From contig CAYOXX010000012.1 in assembly GCA_964408025.1 (NCBI GenBank), forward strand, positions 1 through 50,976: a DNA stretch of 50,976 nucleotides, in the 5' to 3' direction. This document shows, in pieces, positions 34,419 through 42,011 of the stretch. The translations under genes were made by a program, and so were the position numbers. Below the pieces are notes generated by a model. That model searched no databases. It was not told where the DNA came from and worked only from the letters and a program-made list of their open reading frames with translations. This DNA is from CAYOXX01 sp964408025 (GTDB taxonomy: Bacteria > Acidobacteriota > DATKUA01). Numbering within the stretch: position 1 is the first letter of the stretch; every line of letters starts with the position of its first letter.

Positions 34419-35741
34419 ATGGTTCGCAAGATGCTGCTGATAACAGCGTTAGCTTTGATGGCCGCCGGCGCCGCGGCACAGGAAGAGCAGGGCGTCGAGC
34501 AGGCGTTCCAGGAGCTGCGCAGCGCCTACTTGGCCGCGGAGACCCCGCAAGAGCAAGTGGATATTTTCCGGAATTTCCTGGCGCGTTTTCCGGAAAGCCG
34601 CTACACCGTGTCGGTCCTGGGCGCCGGCACCCGTTTGCTGGCGAACGAGCTCGAAAACGCCGAAGGCGCCCTCGAGCTCGTCGAGTCGGTCCATGCGGCG
34701 GTGAGCGACGCCGACATACGCTTCGAGGTGCTGAAACTCAAGGCGCGATTCCTGGGGAATCTGGGCCGAACCGAGGATTTCCTGGACCTGGTGGCCGAAC
34801 TGTCGGTGAATCGTGCTCTCGATCTCAACGATCTTCACGAAATCGCGGCGTCAGCCGTCGATGCTGGTGCCTGGGATTTGATACTCGAGCTGAGCGACGG
34901 CGCTCTTCAGATGGCTACACCGCAAGCGTTCAGGGCCTTGTATCCCGGCAGGCAGTTCAGCGACGAGAGAGTTCGCGAGTGGGTGAATGGTACAGTCGGA
35001 CTTATTCACACTTTTAAGGGCTGGGCCCTGTCCAACCTAGGCCACACGGAGGAGGCCCTGGCCGCCTTTGGCGTGGCGGAGGAGAAGGTTTACTACTTCT
35101 ACCTCGGCTTTCCGGAAGACAATCTCCACCTCTACTTGGGCCGCACTCTGATGGGGCAGAGAGATTATGAAGGCGCGATCGAGAAGCTGGCGCCGGGCGC
35201 GATTCTGGGCGGCCGCGACGACGAGCTCGAGGCTCTGCGCGAGGCCTACGCCGCATTGAACGGCGGCGACGAGGGCTTCGATGAATTCGTTGCCGAAACG
35301 CGCGCGAGTATAGCCGTGCCGGCGGACGACTTCACGCTGCCCGATTACGACGGCGGCCAGCTGACGCTCTCGTCGCTGCGCGGCCGCGTGGTGCTGCTCG
35401 CCTTCTGGTTCCCCACCTGAGGGGGCTGCCGCGTGGAGTTGCCACGCCTCGAGCCCCTCTGGCAGCGTTACCGCGACCGCGGATTCTCAGTCGTCGCCGT
35501 CGAGGCCCGCCGCGACCGCGAGCGCGCAATTCAGTTCATCGAGGAAAATAACCTCACCTATAACCTCCTGGAGAACCTGGAGGGCGAGGGCGAGGTCGTT
35601 CGCAGTATCTTCAACGTCAACGGTTTCCCATCCTCGTTCCTGATCGACCGCGAGGGCAGGATTCAGTACTTCCACTACGGCTTCAGCGCGGGAGACGAGG
35701 TCACCATCGAGCAGGAAATCCTGGCGCTCCTGGAAGAGTAG
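34419..35741 (+). CDS. Periplasmic TPR-thioredoxin (TlpA-like), predicted selenoprotein (UGA = Sec334)
   Basis: Reading through the one in-frame TGA at 35418-35420 gives 440 aa. The ATG at 34419 has GAGGG seven nt upstream; a signal peptide ends AAA-Q. Residues about 25-300 are helical and TPR-like. A TlpA/ResA-type thioredoxin domain follows: DFTLPDYDGGQLTLSSLRG, VVLLAFWFPT, then U-G-G-C, RVELPRLEPLW, with the cis-Pro region GFPSSFLIDREGRI. Sec334 takes the place of the nucleophilic first Cys of CxxC; Cys337 is the resolving residue. Without recoding, the fold would be cut exactly at its active site. A two-tier hairpin follows the UGA. A terminator lies at 35769-35798. Confidence 0.9.
35418..35457 (+). 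promoter_or_regulatory. UGA(Sec) codon and candidate bacterial SECIS hairpin 2
   Basis: After TGA (35418-35420) GGGGCT (35422-35427) pairs with AGCCCC (35452-35457). Inside it GCGTGG (35431-35436) pairs perfectly with CCACGC (35442-35447). The apical loop AGTTG begins 16 nt after the UGA and has G at its second position followed by U, as in known bacterial SECIS loops. This is the stronger of the two SECIS candidates. Confidence 0.82.
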
Positions 35742-35768
35742 TCTTACCCCGGAAACTTGGCGTACTAC

Positions 35769-35798
35769 AAACGGGGGGCCGCAACCGGCCCCTCGTTT
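35769..35798 (+). terminator. Terminator after the selenothioredoxin gene
   Basis: AAACG-G-GGGGCCG (35769-35781), loop CAAC, CGGCCCC-T-CGTTT (35786-35798): a 13-bp stem with one G-T pair. The A-rich and T-rich ends let it work on either strand. It lies 28 nt after the stop and also faces the minus-strand operon ending at 35837. Confidence 0.82.
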
Positions 35799-35836
35799 CA
35801 AGTGCAACGCGTGTCTACCAAAGACGGATAATAGCC

Positions 35837-36259
35837 TTACTGGGGATTAAGCATTACGGCGTGGCGCTGGGGGCCCTCGCCATCCTCGGGCTGTGGGGGT
35901 CGCGGCATCATCGTGCCCGGGGCGGATGAGAAGAACATTACCAGCCAGGCCACAATCGCCAGCGCCGCCAGCAGGCTGAGTACAAAGCCACCGCGGGCCA
36001 TCGGCATCGAGCGGCTGGCGGCGGAGCCGAAGCTCCGCAGGGCGATCACGCCCGTTACCAGGCCGACCAGCGCCGCGGGTAGGCCGATGGCGGCACCCAG
36101 AGTGCCCATGATAACTGCCTCGGGGTTGAGCACCATCAGGATCCACGGCAGTAAGGCCAGCGTGACAGCGGGCGCCCCGGCCGCAATCGATATCACCGCA
36201 TAGGCGTTGAACTGCGCGGAGGATGAAGACGCTCTCTCGAAACTTCGCATCCCGGACAT
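35837..36259 (-). CDS. Small membrane protein, DUF4190-like paralogue 4
   Basis: A 140-aa membrane protein with about three hydrophobic helices (residues 17-45, 50-72, 88-110) and a Pro/Met-rich tail (PGTMMPRPPQPEDG). The segment between helices, GVIALRSFGSAASRSMPMARGGFVLS, has the DUF4190 plan: a small-residue helix, a charged turn, then G-rich helix. GAAGAGAA precedes the ATG. Last gene of a five-gene minus-strand run of related small membrane proteins. Function unknown. Confidence 0.68.
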   Translation of the reverse strand: MSGMRSFERASSSSAQFNAYAVISIAAGAPAVTLALLPWILMVLNPEAVIMGTLGAAIGLPAALVGLVTGVIALRSFGSAASRSMPMARGGFVLSLLAALAIVAWLVMFFSSAPGTMMPRPPQPEDGEGPQRHAVMLNPQ

Positions 36260-36335
36260 TTCTCTTCAGGTCGGCCGAAGCGCCGGGGGGATGATCAAGC
36301 AGGCCTGTGCAGCCGAACGAGCCCCGGCCTGGGGG

Positions 36336-36794
36336 TCACATGATCGTACGCCAGCCGCCGATCCAGTGCAGGAGTAGTTCGGCGCTGCGCCGGCGCCTGA
36401 AGCGCTCGAGGGTTCCCTCCAGGGCCGCGTTGACGCCGAGGGCGATGGAGACGATGATGTCCACCAGGAGCAGTACCAGTGCGACGATCCCCAGGAGCAT
36501 GCCGGCGCGCCCCATGGCGGGCGATGGGAGTCCTTCGCGTCGGGCCCGTGAGCACGAGGCGGACCCGAAGACGATTCCCAGGATTCCGCAGACCAGCGCC
36601 GTGATGAGAATGACGAAGGACAGGATCATCAAAGGAACGTTGGGCGGAGGGGGATTGTGGATGTCGAGATTGAAGAAGCTGAACACGGTCCAGATCAAGG
36701 TCACGAGCGAGCAGGCCGTTCCTGCGAGGCCGCAAAAGGCCGCCGCCGTGGCCATGCCGCTTCCGGCGGGCTGCTGCTTGTAGAAGGCACTCAT
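36336..36794 (-). CDS. Small membrane protein, DUF4190-like paralogue 3
   Basis: A 152-aa protein with three predicted helices (about 14-40, 54-78, 97-120). Between the second and third helices, IVFGSASCSRARREGLPSPAMGRAGMLLG matches the DUF4190 signature of a small-residue stretch, basic turn and G-x-A/G-x3-G helix. GGAGCGGCG precedes the ATG. It is a divergent paralogue of the genes on either side. DUF4190 proteins are of unknown function. Confidence 0.72.
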   Translation of the reverse strand: MSAFYKQQPAGSGMATAAAFCGLAGTACSLVTLIWTVFSFFNLDIHNPPPPNVPLMILSFVILITALVCGILGIVFGSASCSRARREGLPSPAMGRAGMLLGIVALVLLLVDIIVSIALGVNAALEGTLERFRRRRSAELLLHWIGGWRTIM

Positions 36795-36921
36795 TCGCCG
36801 CTCCGTATGTTCTCCGAGGTTGCGGATCGCCGCCGACGCGGCATTCCGGCTACCGGAAGTCTATCGCCATCGTGCAGCCGCCCGCAGCTCCAACAGGTCT
36901 GCGCTCGGCCACGGCCGGTGC

Positions 36922-37290
36922 CTAGTAGTGCCAGCCCTCGTAGGTGCCCCAATCGTAATAGGACAAGCTGCCCACAAAGATCAAGGCGATGATGATCCAC
37001 ATGATGACGGCCAGGATACCTACGATGCCGCACACCAGGCCGGCCTTGGCCATACCCTCGCCGGTCGCCTCGCCGCTCCTGACCTTGGAGATGGCGACAG
37101 CGCCGAAGATGATGGCGAGGATGTCGCAGGGCACGCCGATAACCCAAGTGCACCATGGGATGATCGATAACACCAGGCCGACGATTCCCAAAACCATGGC
37201 CGCCGTGGCCATCCCCTTCGGCGGTTCCGCCGCGGCCATCGGCGGCTGCGGGGCGTACTGCTGAGGCGGTTGCTGAACAGGTCCTGCCAT
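36922..37290 (-). CDS. DUF4190 domain membrane protein, paralogue 2
   Basis: A 122-aa protein. The N-terminus is a Pro/Gln-rich cytosolic-type tail (QQPPQQYAPQPPM), followed by two to three helices with the DUF4190 hallmark: AMVLGIVGLVLS, then ILAIIFGAVAISKVRSGEATGEG and KAGLVCGIVGIL. The C-terminus ends in aromatic YYDWGTYEGWHY. GGGAGGGAG lies just before the ATG. It is the most typical DUF4190 member of the cluster. Confidence 0.82.
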   Translation of the reverse strand: MAGPVQQPPQQYAPQPPMAAAEPPKGMATAAMVLGIVGLVLSIIPWCTWVIGVPCDILAIIFGAVAISKVRSGEATGEGMAKAGLVCGIVGILAVIMWIIIALIFVGSLSYYDWGTYEGWHY

Positions 37291-37332
37291 TACTCCCTCC
37301 CGTGCTCTCCTGACGTTCTATCCGACTCGGCG

Positions 37333-37749
37333 CTACCGCACCGACTGCTCAAGTTCGTAGTACCTCAGAAATGGGTTCTGCTGGCGTAGAAAGCCGAATC
37401 CGATAGTGAGCGCCAGCCAGCCGGCGATGATTATAAAGCCGATTACTCCGCAAATGCGGCCCGCCTTCGCCTGGGCCTCGCCGCCGTAGAAGCCGTCCCT
37501 GGCGCGGGCAGCGGCGGCGGACCCGAAGATGATGGCCAGCAGGTTGCATGGCACCGCTATAACCAGGTTCCAGCCGGCCAAGGGCGATGTCGCCAGGCCG
37601 ACTATACCTAGTACCAAAGCGGCCACCGAAAGACCCCTCGGATGCTGCCGGGTGCCGCCCGTATTCTCCCGGTAAGCGTGTGGCTGCGCTCCCGCCGTCC
37701 CCTGCTGTGCACCCGTCGGGCGCGGAACGGATATCCCTTTTCCCACCAT
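37333..37749 (-). CDS. DUF4190 domain membrane protein, paralogue 1
   Basis: A 138-aa protein. A basic, Pro/Gly-rich N-terminal tail (about 1-40) precedes SVAALVLGIVGLATS, NLLAIIFGSAAAARARDGFYGGEAQA and KAGRICGVIGFI, the DUF4190 pattern. It is 9 nt downstream of the DUF2752 gene and 42 nt upstream of the next paralogue, consistent with one transcript. Function unknown. Confidence 0.8.
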   Translation of the reverse strand: MVGKGISVPRPTGAQQGTAGAQPHAYRENTGGTRQHPRGLSVAALVLGIVGLATSPLAGWNLVIAVPCNLLAIIFGSAAAARARDGFYGGEAQAKAGRICGVIGFIIIAGWLALTIGFGFLRQQNPFLRYYELEQSVR

Positions 37750-37758
37750 CGGATAGCC

Positions 37759-38247
37759 TCATAATAGCCGAGCTATCCAGGAGAAGACAAGGGTAAAGAG
37801 AAGCACCGCGCCCCAGGCGAGCGCCGCGACGCGGAAGGCGCGCGAGCGCAGCAGCGGCACCACGCTACCCGGCCATACCAGCGCCACCAGCAGCGCAGGC
37901 ACGGCGACCAGCATCGTCGCAAGCAAGAGAACTGCGAAAGGATTGGCGTCCCACGCTCCCCGCAGCTCGCCGCGCAGGGCCATGCTCAGGGCCGAGAAGC
38001 CGCCGCAGGCCGGGCAGGGGATCCCCAGGACCGCACGGAAAAGGCAGCCAGGGTAGCCAAGCGCACCCGGTGTAAGCCGCGGGTTGGCGGCGAGCAGGGC
38101 GCCGACGGCCAGCGCGGCGAGCACCGACGCCAGCACCAGGCCGATGAGCAGCTTCTCCCGGGCCGGTTTCAACCTGTAAACCTCTTCCGCCGAGTGACGT
38201 TGCAACGAAATAATATGACATTTTCCGCAATCGTCACAAGATTGCAT
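37759..38247 (-). CDS. DUF2752 membrane protein
   Basis: A 162-aa protein. The DUF2752 signature CLFRAVLGIPCPACGGFSA (about residues 66-84) is complete, with the CxxC in GIPCPACGG, and three further helices follow. The far N-terminus contains CDDCGKCH, a possible metal site, if translation starts at ATG 38247. A TTG start 26 codons later, with GAGG about 9 nt upstream, would drop it. DUF2752 genes commonly neighbour DUF4190/TM2 genes. First gene of the five-gene operon. Confidence 0.8.
   Translation of the reverse strand: MQSCDDCGKCHIISLQRHSAEEVYRLKPAREKLLIGLVLASVLAALAVGALLAANPRLTPGALGYPGCLFRAVLGIPCPACGGFSALSMALRGELRGAWDANPFAVLLLATMLVAVPALLVALVWPGSVVPLLRSRAFRVAALAWGAVLLFTLVFSWIARLL
38227..38245. 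promoter_or_regulatory. Inverted repeat in the divergent promoter region
   Basis: GCAATC (38227-38232), 7 nt, GATTGC (38240-38245). It overlaps the -35 of the lytic transglycosylase promoter and the first codons of the DUF2752 gene, so it could be an operator for the divergent pair. Confidence 0.4.
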
Positions 38248-38270
38248 TTGCCGAAAAAACCCAGTATAAT
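38242..38270 (+). promoter_or_regulatory. Promoter of the lytic transglycosylase gene
   Basis: TTGCAT (38242-38247), 17-nt spacer, perfect TATAAT (38265-38270). The predicted start is near 38277, about 42 nt before the ATG at 38319. Confidence 0.8.
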
Positions 38271-38318
38271 AACCGCCGTTTGCAACTCAATATCGTTCAA
38301 CTGCCAGTCGGAAGGCGG

Positions 38319-40169
38319 ATGGCACAACGTCTCCTTTTGGTCTTCTCACTCGCCGCAGTCTTACTCTCGGTCCTATCGTGCGCGGCGCAACGATCACCCA
38401 TCGCTGCCGAGCAGCCGCAGGCTGCTTCCGGCCGGCAGGACGATCGTGCCGCGGCTGAAGAGGTCTCGCGGGAACCGAGTGCCACAGCGCAGGTCGAGGA
38501 GGCAGTCTTCGCCGCTGCCTCGGTGATGCGCGAGGAGGGTCTCCTGTCCGCCCGCGAGGGCGACCTCGAGGAGGCGCGCGAGGCCCTGGACGAGGCGCTT
38601 AACGCCATCCTCGGCTCCCGCCTGGCGCTGGACGCTCACCCGCGCCTCTACGCCCTCTTCGAGGCCATCAGCCAGGAGGCGATCTCGATAGACGACCTGC
38701 TGGCAGGCGTCGACGAGGAGCCACGCGAGAGCACCCTGGCCGACGAGCTGGCCTCCGTCGAGGAGGACGAGTCGGTAGGGGAGAGCGAGGAGGCGCCGCC
38801 GGCGGTGACCTACGACCTGCCGGTGGTCCTCAACAACAGGGTTCGATACTTCATCGAGCGCTTCCAGGGCGAGCGGCGCGAGGTCTTCGCCGAGGGCCTG
38901 GCGCGCAGCGGTCGCTACCTCGATATGTTCAAGCGGATTATGCGGGAAGAGGGCGTCCCGACCGACCTCGCATACATGCCGCAGATCGAGAGCTCGTACA
39001 AGGTGCGGGCCTACTCGCGCGCGAGCGCCAAGGGCATCTGGCAGTTCATGAGCTGGACCGGCAGGCGCTACGGCCTGCGCATAAACTCGTGGGTCGACGA
39101 GCGCTCCGATCCCGAGATGGCCTGCCGCGCGGCGGCGCGCTACCTGCGGGACCTGCACGACGAGCTGGGCGACTGGCTGCTGGCGATCGCCGCCTACAAC
39201 GGCGGACCAGGCCGCGTGGGCAGGGGCGTGCGTAGTATGCGGACTACCGATTTCTGGACCATCTCCGGCACCAGCCGCTACCTGCGCCGCGAGACGCGCA
39301 ACTTCGTGCCGGCCATCCTGGCCGCTATCATCATGATGAAGCAGCCCCAGGCATACGGCTTCGGCGACGTCCAACCGGATGACCCCATAGAGTACGAGAT
39401 CGCCACCATCGACTCGCCGACCGACCTCCACGTGGCCGCGGAGCTGGCCGGCGTATCGGTCGAGACGCTGCAAGAGCTCAACCCCTCGATCCGCCGGATG
39501 GTGACCCCGGTCGACTACACCGACTTCCGGCTCAGGCTGCCGCCGGGGACCGGCGAGGCCTTCGAGCGCAACTACGCGGCCCTGCCGCCGCAGCGGAGGT
39601 TGCGCTACACCGAACACGTGGTCCGGCGCGGCGAGACCCTGAGCGTCATCGCGCGGCGCCACGGCACCACAGTGGCCGCCATCCAGCGCGCCAACAACAT
39701 AGCCAACCCCCACCGCCTCAGCCTCGGCCAGCATCTGATCGTGCCGCTGTCGCAGACCGCCGAGCCCGCTAGCTCCTCGTTGGTCGCGCAGACATACGGC
39801 GCCGCCAGCGGCACCCGCGTCACCCACCGGGTGCAGCGCGGCGAGAGCCTCTACCGCATCGCCCGTGCCTACCAAACCACCATCGACAGCATCGCCCGCT
39901 GGAACGACATCGATCCCAGGCGCCCCATCCATCCGGGCCAGCGCCTCGCCATCGTGGTCGGCACGAGGATCGCCGGTGGGCAGACCACGCGCGGCTCCGG
40001 TGTCGTGGTCCACAGCGTGCGCCGCGGCGACACCCTCTACGACATCGCGATGCACTATAATATCTCCGTGTCCCAGCTCAAGCGGTGGAACAACCTGCGG
40101 CGCAACCTGATCCGCCCCGGCGACCGGCTGACCATCTATCTCAACGGCGGGGAGGAAGGGAGCAACTGA
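38319..40169 (+). CDS. MltD-like membrane-bound lytic transglycosylase with three LysM domains
   Basis: Cleaves the MurNAc-GlcNAc bond of peptidoglycan with 1,6-anhydro product. The ATG at 38319 has GGAAGG 4-5 nt upstream; the signal peptide ends in lipobox SVLSC, so it is lipid-anchored. A charged, helical spacer (about 25-185) precedes the SLT domain (about 195-345), with catalytic Glu in PQIESSY, then ASAKGIWQFM and AIAAYNGGPGRV. Three LysM domains follow (HVVRRGETLSVIAR, HRVQRGESLYRIAR, HSVRRGDTLYDIAM), which bind glycan. The 616-aa length and layout match MltD. It is 11 nt upstream of the TPR gene. Confidence 0.94.
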   Translation: MAQRLLLVFSLAAVLLSVLSCAAQRSPIAAEQPQAASGRQDDRAAAEEVSREPSATAQVEEAVFAAASVMREEGLLSAREGDLEEAREALDEALNAILGSRLALDAHPRLYALFEAISQEAISIDDLLAGVDEEPRESTLADELASVEEDESVGESEEAPPAVTYDLPVVLNNRVRYFIERFQGERREVFAEGLARSGRYLDMFKRIMREEGVPTDLAYMPQIESSYKVRAYSRASAKGIWQFMSWTGRRYGLRINSWVDERSDPEMACRAAARYLRDLHDELGDWLLAIAAYNGGPGRVGRGVRSMRTTDFWTISGTSRYLRRETRNFVPAILAAIIMMKQPQAYGFGDVQPDDPIEYEIATIDSPTDLHVAAELAGVSVETLQELNPSIRRMVTPVDYTDFRLRLPPGTGEAFERNYAALPPQRRLRYTEHVVRRGETLSVIARRHGTTVAAIQRANNIANPHRLSLGQHLIVPLSQTAEPASSSLVAQTYGAASGTRVTHRVQRGESLYRIARAYQTTIDSIARWNDIDPRRPIHPGQRLAIVVGTRIAGGQTTRGSGVVVHSVRRGDTLYDIAMHYNISVSQLKRWNNLRRNLIRPGDRLTIYLNGGEEGSN

Positions 40170-40180
40170 GGAGAGGGACG

Positions 40181-41236
40181 ATGCGCGCAACGGCAATCTG
40201 CGCCCTCCTGTTGCTGATCGCTGCGCCCCTGTCGCCGGCCCAGGAAGCCGAGGTTCAGGAGGCCACCGATTTCGTCGTCGGCCTCAATGCCCTGAACCGC
40301 CAGATTCTGCAGGCCCTGCAGGGGCAGCCGACGCGCCGGGTGATCGTGCTGCCGTTCACCGACATGCAGGGCGCCGGGAGCCCGCTCACAACCTACATCG
40401 GCGAGCAACTGATCACCGCCCTCGCCGCAGACGGCGGCTACCAGATCCTCGACAACCGCCCGCTGGTCGAGCTGGTCGCCGAGAACCGGCTCACGCCGCT
40501 CGACCTCAATTCCAGCGCCGCCTACCGCCTGGCGGCCCCGCAGTTCGCCCACACCAACATCATCGTCGGCGTAGTCACCGACATCCGCACCCGCGTGGCG
40601 GTCATGGCCCGCGTGCTGCAGGGGGAGAGCGGCGAGTACGTCGGCGGCGCGCAGGTCTACCTGATCGCGGCCGAGGAAGTGGCGATGCTGAGAGGCGAGA
40701 CCACTCGCGCGCCCGAAGCGCAGCCTCTCGAGACCGGGCCCGCCGATGTAACCGCCCCCGAGGAGATCCCGGTGCAGCTGGTCGAACCCTCCCCCGAGGC
40801 GGCTGAGCTGGAGCCGGTCGAAAGCGCCGAGCCCGCCGGCCTCGAAGGCCGCGGCGAGGACTCGATTTACTCCCAGGCCCTCGACGATTACCGGGCCGGG
40901 CGCCTGGCGGAGGCGATCGGAGTCTTCTCCTACCTCGTCCGCGTGCACCCCGACAGCTCGCTGGCCGACAACTCGCTCTACTGGATCGGCGAGTGCTACT
41001 ACGGCCTCGAGCGCTGGGACGAGGCCCTGGAAGGCTTCCGGCGCGTCATGCGCGACTACCCCTACGGCGACAAGGTCCCCGCCGCCATGCTCAAGGTTGC
41101 CTACACACTCGAGCGCCTCGGCCGCAACCAAGAGGCCATCAACGCGCTCGAGCAGCTCATCGCCCGCTTCGCCGACTTCCCCGAAGCCGAACTCGGACGC
41201 CAAAAACTCCAACTCCTCCGCGCCCAACTCCAGTAG
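40181..41236 (+). CDS. Exported FlgO-like / YbgF-like TPR protein
   Basis: A 351-aa periplasmic protein with a signal peptide (cleavage near SPA-Q, residue 20). Residues about 45-175 look like a FlgO/CsgG-type domain (RVIVLPFTDMQG, IGEQLITALA, YQILDNRPLVELV). An acidic Pro/Glu linker (about 180-225) leads to a C-terminal tandem TPR domain (YSQALDDYRAGRLAEAI, LYWIGECYYGLERWDEAL, QEAINALEQLI) of the YbgF/CpoB type. CpoB coordinates peptidoglycan synthesis with Tol-Pal, which would suit its position behind a lytic transglycosylase. The combination of domains is unusual. Confidence 0.8.
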   Translation: MRATAICALLLLIAAPLSPAQEAEVQEATDFVVGLNALNRQILQALQGQPTRRVIVLPFTDMQGAGSPLTTYIGEQLITALAADGGYQILDNRPLVELVAENRLTPLDLNSSAAYRLAAPQFAHTNIIVGVVTDIRTRVAVMARVLQGESGEYVGGAQVYLIAAEEVAMLRGETTRAPEAQPLETGPADVTAPEEIPVQLVEPSPEAAELEPVESAEPAGLEGRGEDSIYSQALDDYRAGRLAEAIGVFSYLVRVHPDSSLADNSLYWIGECYYGLERWDEALEGFRRVMRDYPYGDKVPAAMLKVAYTLERLGRNQEAINALEQLIARFADFPEAELGRQKLQLLRAQLQ

Positions 41237-41480
41237 AAGGTTTAGAACCTTCACAACATGGTCGCGGCACACCGTTCTGCCAAACCGAAACGTAGACGGG
41301 CCTTATCGCCTCCGGCTCAGCGGCCCTAACCCGCGAGTCGGACACCGAACCGAATTCCGAGAGAGGAAGGGTTTACAACCTTCACAACATGATCGCGGAG
41401 TACCATTCTACCCATACGAAACATAGACGGGCCTTATCGCCCGCCGCGGCGGACTCAACGTCCCTAACCCGCGAGTCAGG
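41236..41480 (+). repeat. Two tandem copies of a ~130-bp repeat (type A)
   Basis: Copies begin at GAAGG 41236 and 41366. Shared blocks include AACCTTCACAACATG, TCGCGG, TAGACGGGCCTTATCGCC and CCCTAACCCGCGAGTC. Each opens with a hairpin, perfect in copy 1 (GAAGGTT-TAG-AACCTTC). The first copy overlaps the stop codon of the TPR gene. They look noncoding. Confidence 0.8.
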
Positions 41481-41900
41481 CTTCTACAGGGTCAGAAAAA
41501 TGCAATAACTTGACCGCGAGCCATGACGGGCCAAAGGCCCTACCGCCGAGTACTCTNNNNNNNNNNNNNNNNNNNNNNNNNNNNNNNNNNNNNNNNNNNN
41601 NNNNNNNNNNNNNNNNNNNNNNNNNNNNNNNNNNNNNNNNNNNNNNNNNNNNNNNNGCAATAACTTGACCGCGAGCCATGACGGGCCAAAGGCCCTACCG
41701 CCGAGTACTCTCGAGATGACGGCTACGCGAAGTGGGTCCAGGTCCCCGACCTGGTCAGCTGCATGGCCCTCGCGTGCAGGCTTCTGTAGGGTCAGGTAAA
41801 GGCAATAACTTGACCGCGAGCCATGACGGGCCAGAGGCCCTATCGTCGCGAATACTCGAAATGACAGCTACGCGAATTGGGTCCAGGTCCCCGACCTGGT
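41480..41900 (+). repeat. Tandem ~146-bp repeat (type B), interrupted by the assembly gap
   Basis: Units contain CAGGCTTCT, AGGGTCAG, GCAATAACTTGACCGCGAGC, TACTC, and a hairpin CCAGGT-CCCCG-ACCTGG. Copies of the GCAATAAC block start at 41502, 41657 and 41803; the last two are 146 bp apart. The first two are identical over 55 bp and may be one copy, because the gap lies between them. Confidence 0.78.
41557..41656. other. Assembly gap of 100 N
   Basis: Exactly 100 unknown bases, a nominal scaffold gap. The 55 bases on its left (41502-41556) are identical to the 55 on its right (41657-41711), the pattern of two contigs ending in a shared k-mer. The true spacing may be zero or several repeat units. 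Confidence 0.97.
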
Positions 41901-41914
41901 ATCTCTTGTTTTCC

Positions 41915-41943
41915 TTGATAAGCGGTTGGATCGTCTATATATT
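41915..41943 (+). promoter_or_regulatory. Promoter of the type I restriction-modification operon
   Basis: TTGATA (41915-41920), 17-nt spacer, TATATT (41938-41943). It starts just after the last repeat unit and gives a leader of about 62 nt to the hsdM GTG. The 41712-42011 stretch otherwise holds only repeat sequence and this promoter. Confidence 0.68.
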
Positions 41944-42011
41944 GAAGTTTAGGGATTCCACCAACTGTTGCTTTAGCGCGGTGCATTGTCTGATTTTGAT
42001 GGGGGCAGTCT

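Noticed and set aside
41236..41900. CRISPR array
   Set aside because: The repeats are 130-146 bp, diverged and tandem without unique short spacers, and no cas genes are present.
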